This document shows positions 8,086-18,573 of a stretch of DNA of 64,000 nucleotides, piece after piece. How positions within the stretch are numbered: position 1 is the first letter of the stretch; every line of letters begins with the position of its first letter. Both the position numbers and the translations under genes were made by a program. Source of the DNA: Planctomycetota bacterium (GTDB lineage Bacteria; Planctomycetota; UBA1135; GCA-002686595); NCBI GenBank assembly GCA_026692665.1, contig JAPLOF010000060.1, forward strand, positions 1-64,000. The letters are read 5' to 3'. Below the pieces are notes generated by a model, which searched no databases, was not told the origin of the DNA, and saw only the letters and a list, made by a program, of their open reading frames with translations.

Positions 8086-9333
8086 TCAGGGCGTGGTGAG
8101 CGGCGCCGCGCCCAGGAGCAGCCGCACCATCTGGTCGAGGTCGAGGACGTTCGGCACGCGCGGGTCGTTCGCGTTCAGGGTGACGACCTTCAGGTTCAGG
8201 TTCTCCGCGGCCTTGCGTGCGAGCAGGATCCGCCCTCCGTCCGAATCGTAGAGCTCGTTCGCCAGGATCTCCTGCAGGCCCTGCGCCTGCAGGAGCGCTC
8301 GATCGCCCTCGGCCACGAGCCGGTCGTACTCGGCCTGCCCCTCCACCTTCCGGCGGCGGTCGTACTCCTTCGCCTCCTGCTCCAAGGCCACGATCTGCTT
8401 GCGTCCCGCAGCGAAGCGCGTCTGGATCACGGAGTCGCGCTCGGCGCGGATGGCCTTCTCGGCCGCGTCGATGCGCGCCTCCTCCACCGCGATGACCTCG
8501 CGGTTCGTCTCCAGCTCGCGTTGCGCGGCCGTCATCAGCTCCTGCTGCGCCAGGAGCTGTTTCTCCTGCAGCTTCTGCTCGTACTGCATGGCGAACAGGA
8601 ACTGGGTCACGAGCAGCGACTCGGCCTCGACGTGGTACTCCGCCAGAGGCTCCTTCAGGCGCGCGAGTGTCGCCGCGCAGCGCGCGAGGCGGACGTCCGT
8701 GTCGGCGTACTCCGTGCTGGTGAGCTTGCCGAACTCCTCCAGGACGATCTTCTCGGTCGTCCCCTTCACCCGCTGGTGGTAGGCGGTGCGCAGGCCGTCC
8801 TTCACGAGCGCGTGCGCCTCGCCGGGTTTCACGCGGTAGAGCAGCGACACGCCCAGGTGGCAGATGTTGCCGTCCTTCGTGCGCACCTCGATCGGCGGCC
8901 AGTCACCGCCCTCGCTTTCCCAGGCGAAGTCCAGCACGTGCGTCTTCTTCTCGACGTCGTGCCAGGTCACCAGGCCGCGCGGCGCGAAGTAGATGCCAGC
9001 CGCGTAGTCGACGGGGCGGATGCCCGCGCCGAAGTTGTCCTGTCGCACGCCCACGAAGCCGGCCGGGACGCGCTGGAATCCGAACCACCCGATTCCGAGC
9101 GCCAGCGCGGCGAAGACCGCCGTCCAAGCCGCCGTGCGCACGAGCGCCAGCACGACGGAGGCCGTGGCGCGCAGTGTGCGACTCCGTGCCGCGGCCACGG
9201 TGCCGCGCCAGGACCAGCGCGCCAGCCCCCGCATCCCGGATCCGATGCCGCGCACGATCGCGCCCGACACGCGTTGGATGGCCCGGACGACGCTCGCCAG
9301 CAGTTCACCGAGGGCTTGGAAGAAGGATCGCAT
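8086..9333 (-). CDS. SPFH/band-7 domain membrane protein (second of a pair)
   Basis: The 415-residue protein has an N-terminal amphipathic and hydrophobic region, with a membrane helix near residues 60-80, then a band-7 domain starting at RVPAGFVGVRQDNFGAGI. After that comes a long charged coiled coil rich in Glu, Ala and Arg (KLQEKQLLAQQELMTAAQ) and a C-terminal segment. Such proteins form oligomeric membrane scaffolds, and the best-known pair is HflK/HflC, which controls FtsH. The ATG at 9333 starts 10 bases after the upstream SPFH gene's stop. A longer in-frame extension to 9471 exists but would overlap the upstream gene and lacks hydrophobic or domain support. Confidence 0.85.
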   Translation of the reverse strand: MRSFFQALGELLASVVRAIQRVSGAIVRGIGSGMRGLARWSWRGTVAAARSRTLRATASVVLALVRTAAWTAVFAALALGIGWFGFQRVPAGFVGVRQDNFGAGIRPVDYAAGIYFAPRGLVTWHDVEKKTHVLDFAWESEGGDWPPIEVRTKDGNICHLGVSLLYRVKPGEAHALVKDGLRTAYHQRVKGTTEKIVLEEFGKLTSTEYADTDVRLARCAATLARLKEPLAEYHVEAESLLVTQFLFAMQYEQKLQEKQLLAQQELMTAAQRELETNREVIAVEEARIDAAEKAIRAERDSVIQTRFAAGRKQIVALEQEAKEYDRRRKVEGQAEYDRLVAEGDRALLQAQGLQEILANELYDSDGGRILLARKAAENLNLKVVTLNANDPRVPNVLDLDQMVRLLLGAAPLTTP

Positions 9334-9343
9334 GGTTCTGGCC

Positions 9344-10471
9344 TCAGGGCTTGGCTGCGGGTTGCTCGTACTCGATGCGCTGCGGCGCGGGATCGCGGCT
9401 GTAGGGCACGATCTGGATCTGGATCCCGCCCAGCTGATCGACGAGCGCGGCGCGCACGGCGCCCGCGCCATGGACCCGCAGCGCTTCCGCGCGCGCTTGC
9501 GCGTCCTCCGCGAGGCCGCGGTACTTCGCGCTGAGGACAGCAGCCTGGAGCTCCTTCTCGGCCTTCGCGATGCGCCCCTGGCTGACGCGCTCGGCGACCA
9601 CGTTGTCGGCCTCGGCGCGAGCGCGGATCAGCTCGCCCTCGGCCTTGCCCACGTCGCGGGCCAGGTTGCCCTCGAGCTTCAGGAGCTCCAGGTCCTTGTC
9701 CTTGCGCACTTGCTGCTGGCGCAGCTCGCCGGTCGCCTGCAGCGACGCGATCTGCACGCGCAAGCGCTCCGTCTCCTGGTTCGCGAGCTTGCGGCGGTTG
9801 ATCAGGTCCTCGTAGCCCTTGTCGAACGCCGGCTTCGGCGAGCTGACCTCCAGCACTTCGATGCCGTGCGCCTCGAGAGCCGCGTTCATGCGTTCGAGGC
9901 TCGCGCGCGTCGCCGCGGCAACCGACTCGGGCCGCACCGACTCGCCGGCCGCGAAGCGCCCGAACTCGTCGCGCAGCATCGCGCGCGCGTGGCAACGCAG
10001 GAGCTGCTCCTTGAACGCGTCGCCGCCGCCGGAGTCGTCGAGCACTTCGCCCGCGCGCTCGACGCGCAATGCGTACTGGAGCGTCACCTCCTCGAACCAG
10101 AAGCTCGAACCGTCGCGCGCGCGGATCAGGAGTCGCGGCACCTGATCGAGCCCTTCCGAGCGGTTGCCCCGGAACACGAACGCGCCCGGGCTCTTGTCGA
10201 TCGTGTGGACCTCCTGGAACCAGGGCAGGTAGGGCCGATAGCCGGGCGTGTCGACCACGGTCTTCGTCCGGTTCCAACCGTCGACGACAATCCCGACCTG
10301 ATCGTCGCGGATCGAGGCCAGGCCGGTGTCGTCCCCCACGCGACGGACGCACTCGATCGCGACGAACGGCGCCAGGGCCAGAGCGATGGCGGGCTCCAGC
10401 CAGCGCCGGGCTCGTTTCCGGGCGGAAACAGGCGTTTTCGCGGGCGGGGTCGGGTTCGGGACGTCTTCCAT
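9344..10471 (-). CDS. SPFH/band-7 domain membrane protein (first of a pair)
   Basis: The 375-residue protein has one N-terminal transmembrane helix (LEPAIALALAPFVAIECV). The band-7 region follows (DDQVGIVVDGWNRT), with a VTLQYALRV strand and a long Ala/Glu/Arg coiled coil (RARAEADNVVAERVSQ). It is paralogous in layout to the next gene, and together they look like a hetero-oligomeric membrane scaffold of the HflK/HflC or flotillin type. No protease gene lies beside them. The ATG at 10471 has a strong AGGAAGG seven bases upstream, which favours it over the much longer upstream frame. Confidence 0.85.
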   Translation of the reverse strand: MEDVPNPTPPAKTPVSARKRARRWLEPAIALALAPFVAIECVRRVGDDTGLASIRDDQVGIVVDGWNRTKTVVDTPGYRPYLPWFQEVHTIDKSPGAFVFRGNRSEGLDQVPRLLIRARDGSSFWFEEVTLQYALRVERAGEVLDDSGGGDAFKEQLLRCHARAMLRDEFGRFAAGESVRPESVAAATRASLERMNAALEAHGIEVLEVSSPKPAFDKGYEDLINRRKLANQETERLRVQIASLQATGELRQQQVRKDKDLELLKLEGNLARDVGKAEGELIRARAEADNVVAERVSQGRIAKAEKELQAAVLSAKYRGLAEDAQARAEALRVHGAGAVRAALVDQLGGIQIQIVPYSRDPAPQRIEYEQPAAKP

Positions 10472-10643
10472 GGTTTCCTTCCTGGAACCACAGCACCGCC
10501 GCGTGCGCGGCATCCTTGGCGTCCATCCGGAAGAATCGTCGGGCTCCTGCAAAAGCACCCGAACCGTTCGTGGTGATGCTTGCGCTCGGCGGGAGGCGTC
10601 GCCAACCTGCTCGCGTCGCAACAGCAGCATCCAACACAGAACC

Positions 10644-11264
10644 ATGAAGCACATCCTCGTCCCCACCCTCACGATCGCGGCTCTCGCCTTGGCGGGCTTG
10701 ACCCTGACCTCGGCCACGCCGCCCGCCTCCGCGGCAGCCGTTTCCGCTCCGGCAGCATCGGGCAGCTACACGGTCGATCCGGTCCACTCGACCGTGATCT
10801 TCTCGACGACGCACATGAACACGAGCCGTTCGTACGGCCGCTTCAACGCCATCTCCGGCACCTTCGCCGTCGACATGGCGAAGCCCGAAGCGTCGAAGGT
10901 CGAGATCCAGATCGACGTCAACAGCATCGACACGGCCAACAAGGACCGCGACGCCCACCTGCTCGGACCCGACTTCTTCGACGCGAAGCAGTTCCCGGTC
11001 GCGACCTTCCAGAGCACGAGCGTCAAGAAGTCGGGCGAGAAGACCTGGTCCGTCACGGGCACGCTCGCGCTGCACTGCGTCAAGAAGGAAGTCACCATCC
11101 CGCTCGAGATGACCGGCACGGGCAAGGGTCGCGAGGGCGAGGCCCTGATCGGCTTCCACGGCACGTTCTCGATCCAGCGCGCCGACTACGGCATCCAGTA
11201 CGGCAAGGGCATGCTGGGCGACAAGGTCGACCTGATCGTCAGCGTCGAAGCGGCGGCCAAGTAG
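10644..11264 (+). CDS. YceI-family exported lipid-binding-like protein
   Basis: The 206-residue protein has a signal peptide (MKHILVPTLTIAALALAG) with likely cleavage after an Ala-rich stretch near residue 35. The mature part is a complete YceI domain. It opens with SYTVDPVHSTVIFSTTHMNTS and carries FNAISGTFAVD, DAHLLGPDFFDAKQFPVATFQS and a C-terminal GDKVDLIVSVEA strand. YceI proteins form a lipocalin-like barrel that binds polyisoprenoid lipids in the periplasm. The gene is divergent from the SPFH pair and sits 24 bases before a membrane-protein gene. The exact ligand is unknown. Confidence 0.93.
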   Translation: MKHILVPTLTIAALALAGLTLTSATPPASAAAVSAPAASGSYTVDPVHSTVIFSTTHMNTSRSYGRFNAISGTFAVDMAKPEASKVEIQIDVNSIDTANKDRDAHLLGPDFFDAKQFPVATFQSTSVKKSGEKTWSVTGTLALHCVKKEVTIPLEMTGTGKGREGEALIGFHGTFSIQRADYGIQYGKGMLGDKVDLIVSVEAAAK

Positions 11265-11288
11265 GACGCGGCGCCGCGGCGCTCGACC

Positions 11289-12149
11289 ATGGACGGACCG
11301 TCGGCGATCGTGTTCGGCATCCTGATCCCGGCGGTCCTCGCCGGGATCGTGTTGCTCGTGTCCGCGCGTCGCGCGCGCACGAAGCCGGACGAACCTCGAC
11401 CGGTCGCCGGGGCCCTGGCGCTCGGCGCGGGCTACCTGGTCGCGCACGGTGGGCTGGTCGGCATTCCTCCGCTCCCCGGCTCGGGGAACACGGTGCCCTT
11501 CCTGGGCTGGATCTTCTGGACGACCGCGGCCGCGGTCGTCCTGTCTCCCTTGCGCGTGGCGCCGGGCGTCGCGCGCTTCGGCAACGCGTTCTACGTCGCG
11601 CTCTTCGCGATCCTTCCCTACCACTGGATCCGCGCGCCCGGGGTCGACACGACGGTCCTGAGTTTCTCCGGATTCGGCGGGGTCCTCCTGGCCTACGGCG
11701 TGTGGAGCGCGCTGGAGAAACTGAGCCTGCGCCGGCCCGGACCGTCTCTGCCGCTCGCACTGTGGGCCGCCTGCGCCGGCACGGCCGCCATGGCGCTCGG
11801 GAACTCGAGCGCATCGCAGGCACAGCTCGTCGGCGCCCTCGCCGCAGGCCTCGGCGCCGCGGTCGTCGTCGCGCTCCTCGTGCGCGGCGCGCACCTCGCC
11901 TCGGGCGCGATCGCGATCCTGGCGGTGGTCGTCGCATCGGTGGTGCGCCTCTCGGTCGTCTACGACCTGCCCACCGTGTGCTGGGTCCTGGTCGCCGTCG
12001 CCTTCCTCGGGCCGTGGCTCGGCGAGCTGCCGAGCCTGCGCGCCCGATCGCCCCTCCTCGCGGGCGCAGTTGCCTTCCTGGCGGCCCTGCTCCCCGCTGC
12101 CGCCGCGGCGTGGCTCGCGTTCGACGCGCGCCCGCCGTCGCCCTACTGA
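11289..12149 (+). CDS. Polytopic membrane protein of unknown function
   Basis: The 286-residue protein is almost entirely hydrophobic with eight or nine predicted helices, starting with AIVFGILIPAVLAGIVLLV. There are no charged catalytic-looking clusters or soluble domains. I do not recognise a family. It lies between YceI and the photolyase on the same strand, 24 bases after YceI, so it may share a transcript with YceI. The hydrophobic pattern and codon bias leave little doubt that it is a real gene. Confidence 0.7.
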   Translation: MDGPSAIVFGILIPAVLAGIVLLVSARRARTKPDEPRPVAGALALGAGYLVAHGGLVGIPPLPGSGNTVPFLGWIFWTTAAAVVLSPLRVAPGVARFGNAFYVALFAILPYHWIRAPGVDTTVLSFSGFGGVLLAYGVWSALEKLSLRRPGPSLPLALWAACAGTAAMALGNSSASQAQLVGALAAGLGAAVVVALLVRGAHLASGAIAILAVVVASVVRLSVVYDLPTVCWVLVAVAFLGPWLGELPSLRARSPLLAGAVAFLAALLPAAAAAWLAFDARPPSPY

Positions 12150-12205
12150 AGGCGCGAAATCCGGAGCGCGGAATCCGCGGACCCAGACGGCGCGAACGGC
12201 GAAGC

Positions 12206-13696
<1,491 letters not shown>

Positions 13697-13757
13697 TTCC
13701 ACACCGTTCGCGCCGGCGCGGCCCGCAGCGAGGCTCCGCGGACGTGCGCGCCGCGCG

Positions 13758-14351
13758 TCACCAGGTCAACTGCCAGACCAGCGGCTCCTTGCCGCCGCGT
13801 GCCGGCTCGATCGGCACGATCAGCGTGGCGATCCGCGCATCCGAGCTGCTCTTCGTGCCCCGCACTTTGCCCGTCGCGCCGATGCTCACCACGGAGGACG
13901 GCAGCTCGATCTCGATCTTGAAGGTCTTGCCGACGTCGCGCGCCTGGCCGCTGACCTCGAACGCCTCGGCCGCGGATCGGCGATCGGCCTCCGAGAGCGG
14001 CACGAACAAGCCCGGCCAGCGCGCATCGGGCCCCGTGGGGACCTCGACCCGCACCCAGCGCAGGCCGCTCTCCGACGCGCCGCCCGAGAAGCGCACGTCG
14101 CCGACCCGCAGGCCCTCGAGGGTCGCGAAGCGGCCTTTTGCCCCGCGCAACTCGACCTGCCGGTCGAACGTCGCGCCCACGGCGGCGCCCTCCACGGCCC
14201 CCGGACCCACCGGCTGCGCCAGCGCGCTCGTGATGATCGTCCCGGAGAGGTCCTCCTGGAGCCGCAGGCGGACCGAGATCGCGTTGTCCTCGTCGCAACC
14301 CGCGGCGACGAGCAGGAGGATGAGGGCGGAGAGGACGCGCAGGAGCTTCAT
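13758..14351 (-). CDS. Predicted lipoprotein of unknown function
   Basis: The 197-residue product has a lipoprotein signal (MKLLRVLSALILLLVAAGC) with the lipidated cysteine at residue 19, followed by DEDN. The mature part is a beta-rich domain of about 175 residues that I do not recognise. A longer frame starts at 14444, but the signal peptide fixes the start at 14351. A TAGACT hexamer ends eight bases before this ATG, so the message may be leaderless. The gene is divergent from the ECF sigma gene. Confidence 0.8.
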   Translation of the reverse strand: MKLLRVLSALILLLVAAGCDEDNAISVRLRLQEDLSGTIITSALAQPVGPGAVEGAAVGATFDRQVELRGAKGRFATLEGLRVGDVRFSGGASESGLRWVRVEVPTGPDARWPGLFVPLSEADRRSAAEAFEVSGQARDVGKTFKIEIELPSSVVSIGATGKVRGTKSSSDARIATLIVPIEPARGGKEPLVWQLTW

Positions 14352-14359
14352 GGGTCGCC

Positions 14360-14365
14360 AGTCTA
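14360..14365 (-). promoter_or_regulatory. Candidate -10 element (TAGACT) for a leaderless lipoprotein transcript
   Basis: On the minus strand TAGACT ends eight bases before the ATG at 14351, so transcription would start at or within a base or two of the start codon. The same hexamer lies seven bases before the kinase ATG at 58847. No clear -35 box is visible. Confidence 0.4.
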
Positions 14366-14428
14366 GGTCCGGAAAATCGCGAAAGGGAGAAGGATCGCCG
14401 GCACCCACGGCACGCTGACTGCGGAACC

Positions 14429-15046
14429 ATGCCGCCCCCCGCACAGAGCCCCTCGCCGGCCGGTCCCGAGATCCGCCTGCGCCAGCGCATCCTGGCCGGG
14501 GAATCGGGCGCCGCGGCCGAGTTGCTCGACGAGCATTTGACGCCCGTCTACCAGTTCGTGCATTTCCGCGTTGGACGTGACCGCGGGCTCGTCGAGGACG
14601 TCGTCCAGGACACGTTTCTGACGGCCCTGCAGTCGCTCGCGAGCTGGGATGGGCGGTCCAGCCTGCGCGGCTGGCTGGTGGGCATCGCCAAGAACAAGAT
14701 CCGCGAGACGCGCCGGAGGCGAGCGCCGATCCCGCTCGAGGACGCGCTGGCCGAGGCCGCGGCCGACATCGACGCGATCCTGGCCGACGTTTCGCGCGAG
14801 CCGCTCCCGGATCACGTCCTGGAACGGCGCGAGACGAGCGAGCTCGTCGGTGCCGCTCTCTCGTCCCTGCCCGAGGACTACCAGCGCGCGCTGCTCGACA
14901 AGTACGTCGAGGGCCGGTCGACGGCCGACATCGCGCGCTCCACCGGCCGCAGCGAGAAGGCGGCCGAGTCGTTGCTCACGCGCTCGCGCACCGCGTTCGC
15001 GCGCGTGTTCGAGCTCCTGGCGCGCAAGCGCGGAGGGTTGACGTGA
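14429..15046 (+). CDS. ECF-type RNA polymerase sigma factor
   Basis: The 205-residue protein has sigma region 2 (LLDEHLTPVYQFVHFRVG, then GLVEDVVQDTFLTALQSL) and a region 2.4-like segment, SLRGWLVGIAKNKIRETRRRR. A linker follows, then region 4 with LSSLPEDYQRALLDKYVEGRSTADIARSTGRSEKAAES. It lacks regions 1 and 3, as expected for the extracytoplasmic-function class. Its stop overlaps the GTG start of a membrane protein with a FecR-like region in the layout of a sigma/anti-sigma pair. The start at 14429 is the first ATG after the divergent lipoprotein promoter. Confidence 0.92.
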   Translation: MPPPAQSPSPAGPEIRLRQRILAGESGAAAELLDEHLTPVYQFVHFRVGRDRGLVEDVVQDTFLTALQSLASWDGRSSLRGWLVGIAKNKIRETRRRRAPIPLEDALAEAAADIDAILADVSREPLPDHVLERRETSELVGAALSSLPEDYQRALLDKYVEGRSTADIARSTGRSEKAAESLLTRSRTAFARVFELLARKRGGLT

Positions 15047-17607
15047 CCTCCGACGATAGGCCTGGCGATTTCCGGCCCGAGATCCTCGAACAAAACCTCG
15101 TGCGGCTCTTCCGCGCGAGCTGGCGTCCGGTCACGCCGAGCGCGCGCTTCGCGGCCGATCTGCGCGCAAGGCTCGAGGCCGAGTCCGTCCGCCCCGCGCC
15201 TCGATCGATCGAGGCGCGCCGGGTTCCCACGCTCGTGGCGAGCGCGCGCCGCGTGCGCCTGGCGGCCGCGTTCCTCGCTCTCGTCGCCGGTCTCACGGCG
15301 GCGTGGTTCCTGCTGCGCGGCGCGGCGCCCGCGACGAGCGCCGACACGCTCCTGGCCGCGGGCCACGTCGCCGTGCAGGACGATCCGGATGGAACCACGT
15401 GGCGCGCGGCCAGCTCCGGCGAGCTCGCGCGCGGCATCGAGATCGCGGCGCACGCGGCGTGCGTGGCCACGCCCGCGGAGATCGCCGTGACGGTCCACCT
15501 CGGAACCGCTGGCCGCGTCGAGGTCGATCCGCGATCGCGCGTCACCTTCGGAGCTCCGGGTGCCGGCGGCCAGCGCGACATCGCGCTCGACGGCTCGTCC
15601 GCCCGGGTGCGCCGGGACGACGCCGGAGAGCCTTGGCGCCTGGCCATGCCCGGAGGCGTGGTCGCACTCGCCCGCGGCATCCTCCAGTGGTCTCGCGCGG
15701 CCAACGATCCGAGCGGGGGCTCGAGCCTGGTCCAACTCGCCGCGGGAATCGCCTGGGTGGCGACGGAAGACCGCGCCGACCTCATGATCGGACAGCGCGT
15801 GTGGTTGCGCGACGGACGGATCGCGCTGGTCGGCGTCCTCACGGAATCCGGCGCGGCGGCCACCTCGCGGACTCCCGCCGCTCCGGGCGGCGGGACCGAC
15901 GACCCGCGTCCTCCGGACGCCGCGGCAGCGGCCCCGGTCCTCACGGGCACGCTCGTCCTCCCGAGCGCCGCCAGCGCCCCCGCCTCCTTCCGCGTGACGC
16001 TCTTGCGGCGCGAGCGCCTGCCCGCCGTCAGCCAGCCCGAGACGGCGACGTTCCGGGGCTCGTTGGCCTTCGCCTACGAGAAGCTGCGCGCCGGGACCTA
16101 CGACGTCTACATCGAGGCCCCCGGGTTCGCCGTGGCGAGCCGCTCCGGCATCGAGATCACGGACGGATCCGCGAACGACCTGCGTTTCGAGCTCGCTCCG
16201 AGCCGCTCCGTGAGCGGCGTCGTGCGCGACGCGGCGACGGGCGCGCCGATCGCGGGCGCGACAGTGCTGGCGGAGACCCGGATCCCCGCGCAGGTCCTGG
16301 CCCTGGACGTGGACGCCGAGGCCGCGGGGTGGAGCGCTGCCACGCGAACCCGTGCCGACGGCTCGTTCACGCTCGACGGGCTCGATGCCGAGCCGGTGAC
16401 GTTGCGCGTGTCCGCTGCGGGACATGCCGCGACCTGGGTTCCCGATGTCGCGGCGCGCGCCGCCACGACGGAGCTCGCGCCGGTCGAGCTCGCCGCGGGC
16501 GGCGCCGTCGCAGGCCGCGTATCGCGACCGGACGGATCCCCCTGGCCGCGGGCGATCGTGATCGCGAGCCGGATCGGCAACGGCGGCCTCGGCGAGCGCA
16601 TGAGCTACGGCATGGCCCAGTGCACCGCGGACGGCGACTACCGGATCGACGATCTGCCTCCGGGCGAATACGTGGTGTTCAGCTTCGACCCGAGCGCGAG
16701 CGGCACGCCGGCGACGCGCGACCTGCGCATCCGCGGGACCGAGCTCGCGCGGCTCGACCTCGGGGCGACGGACCGACGCACCCGGCTCGTCGGCACCGTG
16801 CGCGACGCGCGCGGCTCCGGCCTGGCCGAGATGGACGTGATGCTCGGCCACGGGGGCAGCGGCGGAGCGCGCGATTCGACCTGGATCGCCACGCGCACCG
16901 ATGCCGAGGGACGCTTCGCGTTCGAGGGCGTGGACCCGAAGCACTACGACCTCTTCGTCGGTCGCGGGCTCGGGACGAGCTTCGCCATCGTGGACGAAGT
17001 GGACGTGCAGCTCGCGCCCGAGACACGGCACGACGTCACGCTCGCCGCCGGCTCGCTTCGCGGACGCGTGCTCTCGATCGAGGGCGCGCCGGCCGCGGGA
17101 ACGTGGATCATCGTGACGGATTCGGCGGACACCGCGGCGCGCTTCGTCGGACGCGCGCAGACCGATCGCGCCGGGTCGTTCGAGGTCCTCGGGCTCGCGC
17201 CCGGGACGTACGCCGTGTCGGCGCACGATCCGCGTGCCGGCGTGGCCGCGGTACGCGTTGCCGACCTCGTGGTCGGGAACGAAACACGCGACGTCGAGCT
17301 GCGCTTCGCGCCGGGCGTCGAGTTGCGTGTCCGCGTCGTCGACGCCGCCGGACACCCGGTCGCCGGGCGCGCGGTGCGGTTCACGGACGAGCGCGGCGTC
17401 GAATGGCAGTTCTCGGCCGAAGGCACGACGGACGCACGCGGCGTCCAGGCCGTGCCCGGCCTGGCACCCGGACGCTGGCGCGTCGGGGTCGACGGGGCTG
17501 GGACGCAGGTCCTCGATCTCGAGCTCGGCCCGCCGCGCGACGTGCAGTTCCGGATGGAAGTGGATCCCGACGCGCAGCGATCGGGGACGAAGGAAGGCAA
17601 GGAATGA
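15043..17607 (+). CDS. Membrane-anchored protein with FecR-like region and carboxypeptidase regulatory-like repeats
   Basis: The 854-residue protein starts with GTG overlapping the sigma-factor stop (GTGA), with GGAGGG seven bases upstream. About 65 cytoplasmic residues precede one transmembrane helix (LAAAFLALVAGLTAAWFLL, near residue 75). A FecR-like beta region (about 95-260) is followed by several beta-sandwich units of the CarboxypepD_reg/Cna-B type. They are recognisable from repeated patterns such as GVVRDAATGAPIAGATV, ADGSFTLDGLDAEPVTL and RDARGSGLAEMDV. The layout suggests that it senses or structures something outside the membrane and holds the sigma factor inside. That role is inference from the operon, since the cytoplasmic part is not a clear anti-sigma domain. 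Confidence 0.82.
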   Translation: MTSDDRPGDFRPEILEQNLVRLFRASWRPVTPSARFAADLRARLEAESVRPAPRSIEARRVPTLVASARRVRLAAAFLALVAGLTAAWFLLRGAAPATSADTLLAAGHVAVQDDPDGTTWRAASSGELARGIEIAAHAACVATPAEIAVTVHLGTAGRVEVDPRSRVTFGAPGAGGQRDIALDGSSARVRRDDAGEPWRLAMPGGVVALARGILQWSRAANDPSGGSSLVQLAAGIAWVATEDRADLMIGQRVWLRDGRIALVGVLTESGAAATSRTPAAPGGGTDDPRPPDAAAAAPVLTGTLVLPSAASAPASFRVTLLRRERLPAVSQPETATFRGSLAFAYEKLRAGTYDVYIEAPGFAVASRSGIEITDGSANDLRFELAPSRSVSGVVRDAATGAPIAGATVLAETRIPAQVLALDVDAEAAGWSAATRTRADGSFTLDGLDAEPVTLRVSAAGHAATWVPDVAARAATTELAPVELAAGGAVAGRVSRPDGSPWPRAIVIASRIGNGGLGERMSYGMAQCTADGDYRIDDLPPGEYVVFSFDPSASGTPATRDLRIRGTELARLDLGATDRRTRLVGTVRDARGSGLAEMDVMLGHGGSGGARDSTWIATRTDAEGRFAFEGVDPKHYDLFVGRGLGTSFAIVDEVDVQLAPETRHDVTLAAGSLRGRVLSIEGAPAAGTWIIVTDSADTAARFVGRAQTDRAGSFEVLGLAPGTYAVSAHDPRAGVAAVRVADLVVGNETRDVELRFAPGVELRVRVVDAAGHPVAGRAVRFTDERGVEWQFSAEGTTDARGVQAVPGLAPGRWRVGVDGAGTQVLDLELGPPRDVQFRMEVDPDAQRSGTKEGKE

Positions 17608-18491
17608 CGATGAATCAGCAGAGCGTGCTCACGGTGGTCTTGGCGGTCGTCGGCGGTGTCGGCGGCGGTTTCCTCGGTGCGCGGCTCGGAGGTCCGCCCG
17701 CCCCCCCGGTCGCCGCGCCCGCGCTCGGCGTCGCTCCGGAGCCGCAGCACGCGGCGGAGATCGCGGCCTTGGTCCAGCGCAACACGTCGATCGAGCGCAG
17801 CCTGGAGGAGATCCGGCTGGCGCTGGCCGACGTCTCCGCGGCCCAGCGCACCGCGATCGCGGCGCGCGCGTCGGAGCCGGCGTCAGCACCCATCGCGTCC
17901 GCGACGTCGAGCGCGGCGAAAGCCGACGCGAAGCCGGACGCCGGCACCGCGATGGACCGCCTCCTCGCCGGGGGCCTCGAGTGGGAGGAGGCGCAGGCCC
18001 TGTGGAAGGAGGTGGCCGCGGCCGGCAAGCTCGACGAGCTCGTGCAGATCCTCGAGCAGCGCGCGAAAGCCCGCGGCAACGATCCCGATGCGCAGACGCA
18101 GTTGGGTCTCGCCTACCTGCAGAAGACCTTCCGCGCGGGCGGCGGACCGGAGGCCGGGATCTGGGCCACGAAGGCCGACCGCGCCTTCGACGCGGCCCTC
18201 GCCGCGGACGACAAGCACTGGGAGGCGCGCTTCCAGAAGGCCGTGTCGCTGTCGTTCTGGCCGCCGATGCTGGGCAAGCAGCCGGACGCGGTGAAGCAGT
18301 TCGAGACGCTCGTCGCCCAGCAGGAGGCCTCGGGCTCGAAGCAGAAGGGCTACGCGGCGACCTACCTGTTCCTCGGCAACATGCACCTCCAGATGGGCGC
18401 GAAGGACAAGGCGCTCGCGGCCTGGAACCAGGGGCTCGCGCAGTTTCCGGACGACGCCGAGCTCCTGAAGAAGATCGCCGACGTGCACTGA
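17604..18491 (+). CDS. Membrane-anchored TPR protein
   Basis: The 295-residue protein has an N-terminal membrane helix (VLTVVLAVVGGVGGGFLGA) and an Ala/Pro-rich, partly coiled stretch to about residue 110. Tetratricopeptide-like helices follow (DPDAQTQLGLAYLQKTF, ATYLFLGNMHLQMGAKDKAL, KALAAWNQGLAQFPDDAEL). Its ATG overlaps the stop of the previous gene (ATGA), making three translationally coupled genes with the ECF sigma factor. TPR proteins are scaffolds, so it probably supports the complex made by the preceding membrane protein. Confidence 0.8.
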   Translation: MTMNQQSVLTVVLAVVGGVGGGFLGARLGGPPAPPVAAPALGVAPEPQHAAEIAALVQRNTSIERSLEEIRLALADVSAAQRTAIAARASEPASAPIASATSSAAKADAKPDAGTAMDRLLAGGLEWEEAQALWKEVAAAGKLDELVQILEQRAKARGNDPDAQTQLGLAYLQKTFRAGGGPEAGIWATKADRAFDAALAADDKHWEARFQKAVSLSFWPPMLGKQPDAVKQFETLVAQQEASGSKQKGYAATYLFLGNMHLQMGAKDKALAAWNQGLAQFPDDAELLKKIADVH

Positions 18492-18573
18492 TCGGGGCGC
18501 GCGGCACCCGGAAGCGGATTTCGCGCGCTCCCCGGGATTGACCCGCTCGCAACGGTGTGTTGCCGTGCGCGCG

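Noticed and set aside
13709..13720. CGCGCCGGCGCG palindrome between photolyase and lipoprotein genes
   Set aside because: It has no loop or T-run and is expected by chance in such GC-rich sequence.
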